From contig CM000690.1 in the NCBI GenBank assembly GCA_000149225.2, positions 930,001-994,000 of the forward strand: a stretch of 64,000 nt of DNA, given 5' to 3'. Within the stretch, counting starts at the first letter, position 1, and each line of letters opens with the position of its first letter. Both the position numbers and the translations under genes were made by a program. This stretch comes from Lachancea kluyveri NRRL Y-12651. Lineage: Eukaryota; Ascomycota; Saccharomycetes; Saccharomycetales; Saccharomycetaceae. The notes beneath the pieces are model-generated. The model had not been told where the DNA came from. It saw nothing but the letters and a program-made list of their open reading frames with translations, and made no database searches. Of this stretch, positions 11,201 through 19,661 are shown in pieces.

Positions 11201-11691
11201 AAAGTGAGAGCTCTCAGGAACTCTTCCTTCACGATGGAAGTTACTGCATTCGAAACAACCAACGAACCGTTTCCACACGTCAAACATTCGTTACTGCAGT
11301 CGACTACTTGAACTGCATTTCCATATTCTGTAAGAGAGGGGGAAACAACCTAGAAATGAGCTTTTTTAACAATTTCAGTATCACTGACCAAATAGTCAGT
11401 ATTACCCCAGCAGCCAGTCGGTCCTTCGACTCTGGGAATGCTTCAATCGATGCCACTGGTAGACCGAGCTGTGCCAGTCATATACCTCTTTTCCTTGTCA
11501 ACACGTGTAACGGCGGTTGCTATCTGATCAGTACAATATGCGATCATAGCATTATTCGGAAATTCAAAGCAGGGCTACTGAGTTCCAGTCCCGACGTAAA
11601 AGGTTTAGAAGATGAGGGTTATGAAAATGAATTATTATTCTTTGACAGTCGGCAAATGTCAGATAAATTGACCGAGGGCTTAAAATACTGA
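8203..11691 (+). CDS. Large protein of unknown function, YEL025C-like (first tandem paralogue)
   Basis: The protein has 1162 aa from the ATG at 8203; the open frame upstream begins with TTG. I recognise no catalytic motif. The sequence is rich in short beta-strand-like segments, with phrases such as YLLVSKLKGLLVVNLN and FLVNTCNGGCYLIS that suggest repeated propeller blades; this fold is my inference. It is paralogous along its full length to the next gene, sharing SKLKG, CGG...GFVE and LFLVNT..GG.Y.IS landmarks in the same order. In S. cerevisiae, YEL025C (about 1182 aa) lies between RIP1 and SNU13, and YJR039W (about 1121 aa) between HUL4 and GEF1. By length and order this copy is best matched to YEL025C, although either assignment is possible. 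Confidence 0.85.
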   Translation: MADVDDEFEPNILLSEVKLTEKFVASFVVALEESKSVLVVVRQDSVTTYSYPLQGALMPLQHQKLTSRIANACTYRDSSDSRNYILLATNTGDLLALDQNLEHIDSYSFQKQDFGYQPLLKVEPSLHHVYVSVGRCRIAALDIRRGNKSRGFFDPSNGITYIYKGERTVVSIDLCWDLDAVSGDKMVISILTKDRFTKEFFFETIQLPGKVASYNSIEAWRTTESPQKIDIPVYWSTSPIISVPNLGTFLITAQDTWFFKSPNLQQFVLNGRETVRSVEVGACSVKDSDLKVVSNVRYFWKSGTLTLVGCTNHGNVFELTCKVSYTQDTKTCKRGFLSCQHHSIERLESFPPCTIEAFTHLADSTYLLVSKLKGLLVVNLNINQLVTEIPYRNETVLHSELVGLGRTDFTRLITCGGSSSSTGFVEVRRKTCNLAENFNIKKVAYMESSELQHIWPSSAGIYWKTSQNQLFRNGAIVSTDADVVYVTRNGNVLTSKHKIICISPINMTGNQEYVYLEENGHIHWSNADAEFPLPGYERSLTDHCLISSTQLADGKNVTVVIVNGNVTVIKMYTTIMSVFNVRDLDTVSDTLVKEVDGATFLIFCYVSGNVAVVGVENEPKFGFKMGSHKLSLSDISGTDKSLVYCRESTVLLSLSLESGYSVHELPLSFSCKEIVSNGDKAFITLNSDNEIHAFEIIHSGQWKADDLLQRIESKKHLHTKFTSFEHTSRYIVTSSLNTKFNSVREKQEYSVELQIQDLIKVSTVATYDISENYPQAIVSDMTAVPVRRKLLSGQFIDNETSYAKQLTLEKCLLVALNYESAEDDTGDNLLLFTIDEANGTIDLQLSVNTNHVITSLSNYFNRVVFVSGECLQAYQLDYSVKEDEFKLSLVSNSVVIDGFTKGCIELDSTYDYREFGVLQGKKRKIRQVVERIAILNIAKGIQEFNLAIHVRKRSSNEIVSSTLDRIEIVPRAVSDFDQSLKSCQDLGFVTSVTSKTVCCESESSQELFLHDGSYCIRNNQRTVSTRQTFVTAVDYLNCISIFCKRGGNNLEMSFFNNFSITDQIVSITPAASRSFDSGNASIDATGRPSCASHIPLFLVNTCNGGCYLISTICDHSIIRKFKAGLLSSSPDVKGLEDEGYENELLFFDSRQMSDKLTEGLKY

Positions 11692-12160
11692 GTAGTTTTG
11701 ACCTTCAAGCTCTAATGCGGTATTTTTCATGAAAACTTCGGAATTTGTATCAAAATGAACAGAAATCACCCAATTTTCTTTGAAACGTGCTGGCCATTTC
11801 TACTAGACTGTGATTTATCTATCAAATAGAGACGTTATGAGATTATTCCAACTAAGAAAAAAAGAGAAAGAAGGTAGGCAAGATACGCGTCATGCAACCA
11901 AATTTGACTGGATTGACGATATTGGTGATGGCTTAAATATTTAAGACGTATAATATTAATGGAGCAATTGTACATTTTGTAGACAAATTTTACTGTTTTA
12001 CGCGTATAAGTCTTTTGCAGAGATGGACAGCAGACATGACACTTCGAATAGTTTTACGTGTGGTTGTTGGGTGTTTTTCAACATTGCAGATTCCCTTTTT
12101 CTCACTCTTGGATCGAGAGACAAAGCTGAGTTGTGAATCCTTCTACGAATTATATGTACA
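11692..12160. other. Spacer between the tandem paralogues
   Basis: This 469-base region holds the 3' end of the first paralogue and the promoter of the second. It is AT-rich. A short open frame on the minus strand (11998-12237) overlaps the start of the next gene and is not credible. No repeat at the two gene ends was noticed that would mark a recent duplication. Confidence 0.5.
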
Positions 12161-15100
12161 ATGAACACATCACGTACTCTTTGTTTAAGCTTGTTGGAAG
12201 AGTATTCAAAATTTGTTACTAGCTTTCCAGTTTCCAATGACAGAAAAAATTTTGCAATCGTGACGGAAGAGTCTATTAGGTTATACCAAAACTATCAAGA
12301 ATTTAAAAGAAAAACACTTCACAACGAACGGATACTGAACGCCATATGTGTGCCGAATATCTTTACAAATTCTCCCAATCCATCATTCTTGTGTGTCTAT
12401 TTTAGCTCCCAGGGCAGTTTAGTGGTCCTCGATAGCTCTTTGAAAGAGCTGTGTAGGACCACTTTTGGAGGCTTCGTTCCACATGAAAATTTTAAACCTA
12501 TCATTGCAGTGCATCCAGACAGGTACACGCTGTATGTTTCGTTTGATGCACATGTGATATATGCTGTTGAATTGAGCGTGCGAGACGGTAGTGCGACTTT
12601 TGAATCCGGATACACAGATGAGCACAAGAATATTTTTTCCAGTGAGATAAATGGGATTGTTCACTTTGACGTAATAAAGGTTGATGGAATAGCTTATTTC
12701 CCTGTAACTACTAGAAATACCAACACACACATGCTGTCCTTGAGTTTAGTGAATCACGTTCCAAATAGAATGAACCTAGTAGAAAACTGCCAGACGCCGT
12801 GGGAGAACGAGGTTACTAGATATGACGTACCCATTTCTTGCGCTCATGTGTCTTTTGCAACTGTGCCAGGGTATGGACTCTTTATGATATCTCCAAAAAC
12901 CTCAGCATTTTATAGCGGTGAAGGATCTCCACGTACTTTTAAAAACTCTCTTCTATCAAGACAGAAGTCCAATTTGAACAATAGAATTCAATTTCTCCCC
13001 CGAGCATCTTATTCCTTGATCCGTGGTAATCTTTATTTGTTCAGCTGCACAGATTCTGGTTATTGTACAATGACAAAGGTTAAGCCAGAAGGACTTTACG
13101 GCGTTAGGAATAAGAGCACCCTTAGGTGGGATCATTTGGATATCGATTTTCTAGGCGATATTCCAAATGGCACCATTGAATATTTTACTAATATGCATGA
13201 TAGCAACTTTCTTTTAGTTTCCAAACTCAAGGGTATAATGGTTTTTGATGCTCAAGAGAAAACCATTATAGCACAGTATCCTTATGAGAACAAAACCATG
13301 TTTTATTCAAATGTACTTGCTTATCACAATATCAACCTAAGTAGCCTGGTTGTATGTGGCGGGTATACTGAGACCGTTGGATTTGTGGAAACTAGAAAAT
13401 ACATGTATCCTGAAAGTATCATTGCTATGGAAGGAAGCTTTGGCTCTAACGTATCCGCTATTTCGTCCTTTTGGCCTACGCAAGACGGTTTGTATTGGAA
13501 TGCTGGTCAACTATTTAAAAACTGTGAGCGTTTACAAAGCAAAGAATGTATCTATGTCACATTCGATGGTAGAATTTTGATGGAGGAGACCCATAATTGT
13601 GTCGGTGGCATTGATAGCTTGTCGGGTACAAATTTCAAATATGTGGAAATGTTGTCGGATGGCCGGATAACATTCGATGGTAAGGAGTGCCACACCTCGT
13701 CTTCTGAATTACAGATTCAGAATTACAAAGCAAGCAGAAATTATACGCTGTCATCTGCGGCAAGCCTTGGAAATACTGTCCCAAATTATACACTTTTAGC
13801 GTGGGACAATACAGTTCAGTGTTATCACTTTAACAAGCTACTGAAAACTTATACGTTCGAAGATATAGGGATAATTCAAGATGTCATCGCAAAGATTGTT
13901 CCATCTGGTACTGGCGGAAGTTTTGCATTTATTATCACGAGTTCTAGAGGCCATGTTCGGGTTTTTGACAGTAATTGGGAGGAAATCTGTACATTTCAGG
14001 TTATATCCCGCTTGCCCTCATCGATTTGCAATATCCCTCACTCTGAGCGAGTACTAATTTACAATCACAATGAAACATGCATGTTGAATGTGGTTGATGG
14101 AGAGTATGCACAATTAGCCTCCATATTCCAAGCCAAACAGATCAAACATGAATACGGGAATAAGTTTGTTGCGCTTGGACTGGATGATAAATTTACGGTG
14201 TTTAAAATTAATGATTTGATAGAAGCGAAACCATGCATGATCAAAAAACAGTACACATCTTTAGATCATGTTTTTACAAAGTTTGTTGTGTTAAAAGGCT
14301 CTGAATACATTGTCTTGGTATCTACTGCTCGTGATGCGGGAGGGCCACCGGATCGATATTATCCCCAGCTGCACCTCTTTAGTTTAAAGACGATGGAAGA
14401 GGTATTCACTTATAGACTTTCCTCGTACCCGTGTGACTCTTTTATTACAGACATAATTGAGCTGGCTTTCGATGCAGGGAGTACCAATAATGGAACTTCT
14501 GAGTTTAAAGGGAATGGGCGTTCAAGAATATTTCTGGTTGCGTTAAACTGTACGGGAAAGGGTAATCTTCTACTTTTCAAAATTAAAGATACACGATTGG
14601 TGCTGGAAAACGCTACAGCAACCAGATTTGTAATCACAAAACTGGAGAAATACTTGGACAACATTGTTTTTGCTGTAGGTGAACGCTTCAGAGCGTACAA
14701 GATAAATTTGCGAGATAACACATTTCGATTGGATGCAATCACAAAGGCTATAGAACAACCCGGCTCCTTGGGAGTTGGTTGCTTTATCCAGAATAGTGTA
14801 CTTACCATAATTGACACACTAAAGGGAATGCATGAGTTTGCAATCGGAGTCGATAAAGGGGACGGTACGCTAGAGGTTTCTAACAGACCGACAAAGTACC
14901 ACGATTTCTTTTGTGACATATTCGAGTATGAATTTTCCACCAGTGTCGCAGTGAAAAGGCTAAGTGATAAAGAGCAAAGAAGTTGTGGCTGGCAAAACAT
15001 TCTTCTCGGAAGAAGCATTAGCAAAGGAGATCTGTACGTGGCAGTAAGCGATTATCTGAACTACGTCTACATATATCGGGAAGTAGACGAAATGGGTGAA

Positions 15101-15466
15101 CATGAACTCGAGTATAGTCCACGTCCTTCTTTTGCAAGAATAAAACTTCCGAGGAAAATAATTAGCGTGGTTGCGGTTGATGACAGCTATCAAATTGGCG
15201 AGGTCTTCGTCAACCCCATAGAAGAAAACGCAGACACGAATAACGAACCCCTTTTTTTGGTCAACACTAGTGATGGTGGAGTCTACATGATCTCTAGGCT
15301 AGCAGGAACACCCGAAGCTGAAACCGGCAATGATGACAGTTTTCCAGAGCCAAGCGAAGTTTGCAAAGCTTACGGATACAAACTGTGTCAAGAAGCATGC
15401 CATAAAAGCACACAACTCGAAGTTTCAAGCGAACTGAAACTGCTAAAGGTCAGTGGACTGACATGA
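12161..15466 (+). CDS. Large protein of unknown function, YJR039W-like (second tandem paralogue)
   Basis: The protein has 1101 aa starting MNTSRTLC; S. cerevisiae YJR039W is about 1121 aa and lies next to GEF1, as this gene nearly does. The landmarks shared with the preceding gene are NFLLVSKLKGIMVFDA, VCGGYTETVGFVETRK, a WP..GLYW segment, YLNYVYIY, and LFLVNTSDGGVYMIS near the C terminus. Identity between the two copies looks low to moderate, so the duplication is old. No signal peptide, membrane segment or enzyme motif is evident. The even spread of short hydrophobic strands suggests a multi-propeller scaffold, somewhat like the Cft1/Rse1/DDB1 class, but that is only an inference. Its function is not known to me. 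Confidence 0.87.
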   Translation: MNTSRTLCLSLLEEYSKFVTSFPVSNDRKNFAIVTEESIRLYQNYQEFKRKTLHNERILNAICVPNIFTNSPNPSFLCVYFSSQGSLVVLDSSLKELCRTTFGGFVPHENFKPIIAVHPDRYTLYVSFDAHVIYAVELSVRDGSATFESGYTDEHKNIFSSEINGIVHFDVIKVDGIAYFPVTTRNTNTHMLSLSLVNHVPNRMNLVENCQTPWENEVTRYDVPISCAHVSFATVPGYGLFMISPKTSAFYSGEGSPRTFKNSLLSRQKSNLNNRIQFLPRASYSLIRGNLYLFSCTDSGYCTMTKVKPEGLYGVRNKSTLRWDHLDIDFLGDIPNGTIEYFTNMHDSNFLLVSKLKGIMVFDAQEKTIIAQYPYENKTMFYSNVLAYHNINLSSLVVCGGYTETVGFVETRKYMYPESIIAMEGSFGSNVSAISSFWPTQDGLYWNAGQLFKNCERLQSKECIYVTFDGRILMEETHNCVGGIDSLSGTNFKYVEMLSDGRITFDGKECHTSSSELQIQNYKASRNYTLSSAASLGNTVPNYTLLAWDNTVQCYHFNKLLKTYTFEDIGIIQDVIAKIVPSGTGGSFAFIITSSRGHVRVFDSNWEEICTFQVISRLPSSICNIPHSERVLIYNHNETCMLNVVDGEYAQLASIFQAKQIKHEYGNKFVALGLDDKFTVFKINDLIEAKPCMIKKQYTSLDHVFTKFVVLKGSEYIVLVSTARDAGGPPDRYYPQLHLFSLKTMEEVFTYRLSSYPCDSFITDIIELAFDAGSTNNGTSEFKGNGRSRIFLVALNCTGKGNLLLFKIKDTRLVLENATATRFVITKLEKYLDNIVFAVGERFRAYKINLRDNTFRLDAITKAIEQPGSLGVGCFIQNSVLTIIDTLKGMHEFAIGVDKGDGTLEVSNRPTKYHDFFCDIFEYEFSTSVAVKRLSDKEQRSCGWQNILLGRSISKGDLYVAVSDYLNYVYIYREVDEMGEHELEYSPRPSFARIKLPRKIISVVAVDDSYQIGEVFVNPIEENADTNNEPLFLVNTSDGGVYMISRLAGTPEAETGNDDSFPEPSEVCKAYGYKLCQEACHKSTQLEVSSELKLLKVSGLT

Positions 15467-15551
15467 ATAACGTCTGTAATAAAAAATTAAAATAATATCG
15501 CATTGAATGTACTTATTATACAAAACAAGAAGGAAAGCCTCGTTACGACAA

Positions 15552-15935
15552 TTAAATCAACAAAGTTTCAATCTTGTCCTTGACACCGTAGATTTGGCTC
15601 TTGATAGCAGAAGCGTCGTTGGTGGTGATGGAAGCGGCAATGACAGGTCTAGAGACACCGCAAGCTCTACCCAAAGCAACTCTGGATGGGACAAAAACGT
15701 ATGGAACGTTCTTATCTTCACATAGCAAAGGCAAGTGCAACAGAATTTCGATAGGTTCACAGTCAGCAGCCATGATGATAAATTCAGAAATACCACGGTT
15801 CAAAGTCTTGGTAGCTTCGTTAGCACCTTTCTTCAATTGTCTCATGTTAGAAGCTTGTTGAACAACATCCAAGATTTGTTGAGTTAAAGCGGCATCAGCC
15901 AATGGGAAAGCCTTTGGGTTTGGAGTAGAAGACAT
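15552..15935 (-). CDS. SNU13: SNU13, U4/U6.U5 and box C/D snoRNP kink-turn protein
   Basis: The protein has 127 aa (S. cerevisiae 126) and is almost identical to Snu13 / human 15.5K. The start [10 protein letters not shown] at 15935 aligns with the S. cerevisiae start; ten upstream in-frame codons are not conserved. It belongs to the L7Ae/L30e family: [14 protein letters not shown] is the RNA-contacting region that recognises kink-turns, and [17 protein letters not shown] is the core. Snu13 binds the U4 snRNA 5' stem-loop and box C/D snoRNAs, serving both splicing and rRNA modification. Its 3' end is 85 bases from the YJR039W-like gene, and it diverges from GEF1. PAC and RRPE-like motifs lie upstream. 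Confidence 0.98.
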   Translation of the reverse strand: MSSTPNPKAFPLADAALTQQILDVVQQASNMRQLKKGANEATKTLNRGISEFIIMAADCEPIEILLHLPLLCEDKNVPYVFVPSRVALGRACGVSRPVIAASITTNDASAIKSQIYGVKDKIETLLI

Positions 15936-16031
15936 TGTTTTAATATTCTTTCTTTTATTTTTCAAGTTCCTTGCAAGGTAAGCTCGCTTGAATGGTTCTC
16001 TTTGATGTTGTAATGAGAGATGAGTAGAGGT

Positions 16032-16072
16032 GATGAGATATCCTCGAGTTTTTTTTTTCAGTGAAAATTTTC
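16032..16072. promoter_or_regulatory. PAC and RRPE-like pair upstream of SNU13
   Basis: GATGAG at 16032-16037 is the PAC core, and GAAAATTTTC at 16063-16072 is close to the RRPE motif. They lie about 100-140 bases from the SNU13 start. This pair marks rRNA and ribosome-biogenesis promoters in yeasts (bound by Dot6/Tod6 and Stb3), which fits Snu13's snoRNP role. Confidence 0.5.
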
Positions 16073-17183
16073 AAATTAGTCCGATTGAAAAACGTTTCTT
16101 TTTCCGTTCTACATGACCCGAGCTGACACAACAAATGTTCGTTCTTCGTGATGTAATAGATGGCATAATATTGAAAAGTGTAAAACTGTCATTTCGGTGG
16201 GCTCTCTGATAGGGTCTTGTTTAAATTGCCCTGGTTATTGAATTTTGCCTCTTTGCTTTGTTTAGACCATTCTGTCGAATGAATCTATTCGTCTTATGCT
16301 GCACTTTATCGTATCAACCATCAGCGTCTCGAAAACATCATTTTGCAAGCTACGTATAGGAAGCGATCCGAAACCATCTGGAAAGTTAAGACATGTGTTG
16401 TTTCACTGCTAAATAGCAGCCTGGTATTTTCACCCTTGCAGACCACTACGTTGAGGCGGGGACAAACGCGGAAATGTAACTCTATGTGCGTTTTGTAATG
16501 GCATATCTTTATATAAACCGCTATATAAATACAATGAAAGATGAAAGATGAAAAAAGACGACAATCAACAAATAGTCTGTTCGTGGTAAGGGTACACTAG
16601 GAGCCTGTAGTATATCTCGCAGTTTTAAATAAGCGACAGCCCTGCCTGGGTTGCGGGGACGTGTGGTGACGAACGGACTATTCAGAAATATATTTGGGGA
16701 GCAATGCAAGGGTGATTGACGTCGGGTAGTTTTGAAAATGGTTGTTTTTAATTGTGTTACCTTTCTTTTCATTTTTCTGGTGAGTGAAACGGGAAATATA
16801 CGTGATTCTCCCCCATCTCTATGGTTTCTTTCGGAACTCTCATCCGTGGTAGAGGGCTACACCACCTGGTCATAGACACCAGACATGTCTGTCTTGTGAT
16901 ACTAAATTGATAAAAAAGGCTCGAAAGATCCAGGAGATATGGTGCGCTTATTTTTACAGCAACCAGTCGGAAATGAAAAGATAGCTATTGACTAGAAGTG
17001 GAACCTACAGAACCACACTACAACGTGAACACTGCTTACTGCAACTTGTCTTTTCTTTTTTTCGTACACTTAAAGTACCAGAAATTACACACGTTGTGCT
17101 CGACTTCATCTGAAGTTCAACAGGTTCAATGGTTTGGAGGGCTAAAACCACCTTTTGGTCAATAATGAATTGAAGATATATTC

Positions 17184-17193
17184 GTCACGTGAC
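17184..17193. promoter_or_regulatory. CACGTG palindrome upstream of GEF1
   Basis: GTCACGTGAC is a perfect ten-base palindrome containing the E-box bound by Cbf1-type bHLH factors. It lies 38 bases before the first ATG of GEF1 and 95 before the second in-frame candidate ATG at 17279. A factor site so close to the first ATG favours the later start. Confidence 0.45.
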
Positions 17194-17221
17194 TTTGAAA
17201 TTTCCCACTTACAACAGAGCC

Positions 17222-19573
17222 ATGATTGTCTTAACAACGCACCATCGACCATATGATATCGTTGGCTCTTCTACCGATATGAGCAAGGGTACTATGTCTT
17301 TCCAACGGATCTCGAGTGTCGATGATGATACCGACACGCGTTCTTCCCTGAGTGTTCCTGAAATTCAGAATTTTCATCAATTTACAACCATCGATTGGGT
17401 TGAAGAGGATAAACCGTTCAAATCCTCCAATACGTTTGGACAAAATGTCTACTACTCTTCCAGTTACCACAAGTACAAAGACATAGTATGGCAAAAAGGT
17501 AAAACCTTCATTACCTTGACCTGTATTGCAGCTACCATTGGATGTATTGCAGGCTTCTTGCAGATATTCACGGAAACATTGGTCAATTGGAAATCAGGGT
17601 ACTGTTCAACAAACTGGCTTTTGAACAAGTCATTCTGCTGTGCCAGTTCTAACAATGGTACTAGCAAGTTTCTTACCAAAAGGTCTGAACTGAAGTGCAT
17701 AAGCGAAGAAATTTGGGTCAACTGGCCCAATCCATTCTTGGCTTTCGTTATCTTTCTTGTCCTGTCGGTTTCCTTTGCAATGTGCAGTGCTTTGATGATT
17801 AAATACATTGCACCAATGGCTACTGGGTCGGGTATTTCAGAGATCAAGGTTTGGGTTTCTGGCTTTCAGTATAAAGACGAATTTCTAAACCTTACCACAC
17901 TTATTGTTAAGAGTGTTGCACTACCACTTGCAATTTCTTCGGGCCTAAGTGTTGGTAAAGAGGGGCCATCAGTTCACTACGCTACATGTTGTGGCTACGT
18001 TATTACCAATTTTCTGTTAAGCAACAATTTAAGGTTTCCTGAGCAATCTGAATACTTGATTGCCTCTACTGCTGGTGGTGTTGCGGTTGCCTTTGGGGCT
18101 CCGATAGGCGGTGTCCTTTTCGCATTAGAGGAGATTTCAACCTGTACTGAGTTTAAGCTTTCTACGCTATGGAAGTCCTATTACATTGCCCTAGGGGCTG
18201 TCGCTACTCTACAATATATCAACCCATTCCGTAACGGGAAAATTGTTGTTTTTGAAGTTACGTATGACAAGGATTGGCATGTCGAAGAAATCCCGGTTTT
18301 CGTTATATTGGGTATATTTGGTGGTCTTTACGGTAACTTTATCAGTAAGTGGAATGTCCATTTTGTTTCATTCCGCAGAAAGTATTTGAGCGCTTGGCCA
18401 TTGTATGAGGTTTTTTTCCTTGCTTTGATTACGGCTTTAATTTCCTACTTTAATGAATTTTTGAAACTGGACATGACTGAAAGTATGGAGGTTTTATTCC
18501 ATGAGTGTGTACAAGAAGATGGCGGCTCAGCTTGGGCCCACAGAATATGTAAGCTTGATGAGAACACCCACACGGGGACTTTCTTACAAGTACTTCTGTC
18601 TTTGTGCTTTGCAACTGTCGTAAGAGCATTACTTGTTGTGGTTTCCTATGGTTGTAGGGTTCCAGCGGGCATTTTCGTTCCATCTATGGCGGTAGGTGCT
18701 ACTTTTGGCCGTGCCGTGAGTCTGGTTGTGGAAAGGTTTATTACAGGACCAGGAACGATTACGCCAGGCACTTATGCCTTTTTAGGAGCCGCGGCTGCGT
18801 TAAGCGGCATTACTAATCTTACCCTGACAGTCGTTGTTATCATGTTCGAATTAACCGGCGCATTCATGTATATTATCCCAACAATGATTGTTGTTGCGAT
18901 TACTAGGATGGTTTTCTCCTCGTTTGGTGCAGAGGGTGGTATCGCTGACCAGATGATTATTTTTAATGGCTTCCCCCTGTTTGAAGATACCAAGGAAGAT
19001 CAACGGTTTTTGAACGAATATACCGCGAGAGACATCATGTCCACCGATCTCGTTACCATTAAAGAGACTACTTATTTGTCTGAGATGAATCCTATTTTAC
19101 AATACGGCAACAATAGTTTCGATGGTTTTCCTGTGGTAAGAGATGAAGATCATAAAGAGACTGAAAAAAGATGTGTTGGTTATGTTCTAAAGAATAGAGT
19201 TAATACATATTTGCTCACGTTTACTGATCCTGACACTTCTGTGGATGTACTTTTAGACTTCAGAGCCAATGCGCAAGGAAATGGTGATAACGTTATAGAT
19301 TTGGGCTCTCTGGTAAATCATAACCCGATTTTCGTTAAGCCCGACGTTCCGCTGTCTCTGCTGTTCCATATGTTTGAGAAGTTGGGTTGTAAAACTATCA
19401 TCGTGGAAGACTCTGGTATTTTAGTAGGATTGATAACGAAAAAAGATCTTTTAAAATTTCAAAGGATAAAGCACAGGGATTTAATTGGACCCCTGTATAC
19501 TTTCAACGAAAATTGGGATGAAAGGGTATGGTCGATAATACAAACATGTATCAATAAATTTCGAACAACATAA
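17222..19573 (+). CDS. GEF1: GEF1, intracellular CLC chloride transporter
   Basis: The protein has 783 aa from the first ATG (S. cerevisiae 779). The ATG at 17279, giving 764 aa, aligns better with the S. cerevisiae N terminus and may be the true start. The CLC selectivity motifs appear in order: GSGISEIK, then GKEGPSVHYA with the gating glutamate, then FGAPIGGVLFALEE, then VPAGIFVPSMAVGATFGR. About ten helices form the membrane part, followed by two C-terminal CBS domains (RDIMSTDLV region, and a second ending LVGLITKKDLL). Gef1 moves chloride in Golgi, endosomal or vacuolar membranes and supports copper loading of Fet3 and cation homeostasis. The gene is convergent with URB2, 88 bases apart. 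Confidence 0.97.
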   Translation: MIVLTTHHRPYDIVGSSTDMSKGTMSFQRISSVDDDTDTRSSLSVPEIQNFHQFTTIDWVEEDKPFKSSNTFGQNVYYSSSYHKYKDIVWQKGKTFITLTCIAATIGCIAGFLQIFTETLVNWKSGYCSTNWLLNKSFCCASSNNGTSKFLTKRSELKCISEEIWVNWPNPFLAFVIFLVLSVSFAMCSALMIKYIAPMATGSGISEIKVWVSGFQYKDEFLNLTTLIVKSVALPLAISSGLSVGKEGPSVHYATCCGYVITNFLLSNNLRFPEQSEYLIASTAGGVAVAFGAPIGGVLFALEEISTCTEFKLSTLWKSYYIALGAVATLQYINPFRNGKIVVFEVTYDKDWHVEEIPVFVILGIFGGLYGNFISKWNVHFVSFRRKYLSAWPLYEVFFLALITALISYFNEFLKLDMTESMEVLFHECVQEDGGSAWAHRICKLDENTHTGTFLQVLLSLCFATVVRALLVVVSYGCRVPAGIFVPSMAVGATFGRAVSLVVERFITGPGTITPGTYAFLGAAAALSGITNLTLTVVVIMFELTGAFMYIIPTMIVVAITRMVFSSFGAEGGIADQMIIFNGFPLFEDTKEDQRFLNEYTARDIMSTDLVTIKETTYLSEMNPILQYGNNSFDGFPVVRDEDHKETEKRCVGYVLKNRVNTYLLTFTDPDTSVDVLLDFRANAQGNGDNVIDLGSLVNHNPIFVKPDVPLSLLFHMFEKLGCKTIIVEDSGILVGLITKKDLLKFQRIKHRDLIGPLYTFNENWDERVWSIIQTCINKFRTT

Positions 19574-19661
19574 TCTTTACAGGTCAGCGATTATTGAAAG
19601 CAAGACTTTCTCCTGTGGAATAAGGTACGTAATTACAAACACATAAATGTATATATCACGT

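Larger units (their letters stand above)
15936..17221. other. Long divergent intergenic region, SNU13-GEF1
   Basis: At 1286 bases this is one of the longest gene-free stretches in the window. Apart from the SNU13-proximal PAC/RRPE pair and a CACGTG palindrome near GEF1, I see two GCGGGG boxes near 16456 and 16656 and AT-rich DNA. An 83-codon frame at 16521-16772 (minus) has no recognisable family. No tRNA, snoRNA or LTR could be supported. Confidence 0.5.

Noticed and set aside
16521-16772. 83-codon frame in the SNU13-GEF1 interval
   Set aside because: No recognisable domain and biased composition; a random frame of this size is expected in 1.3 kb.
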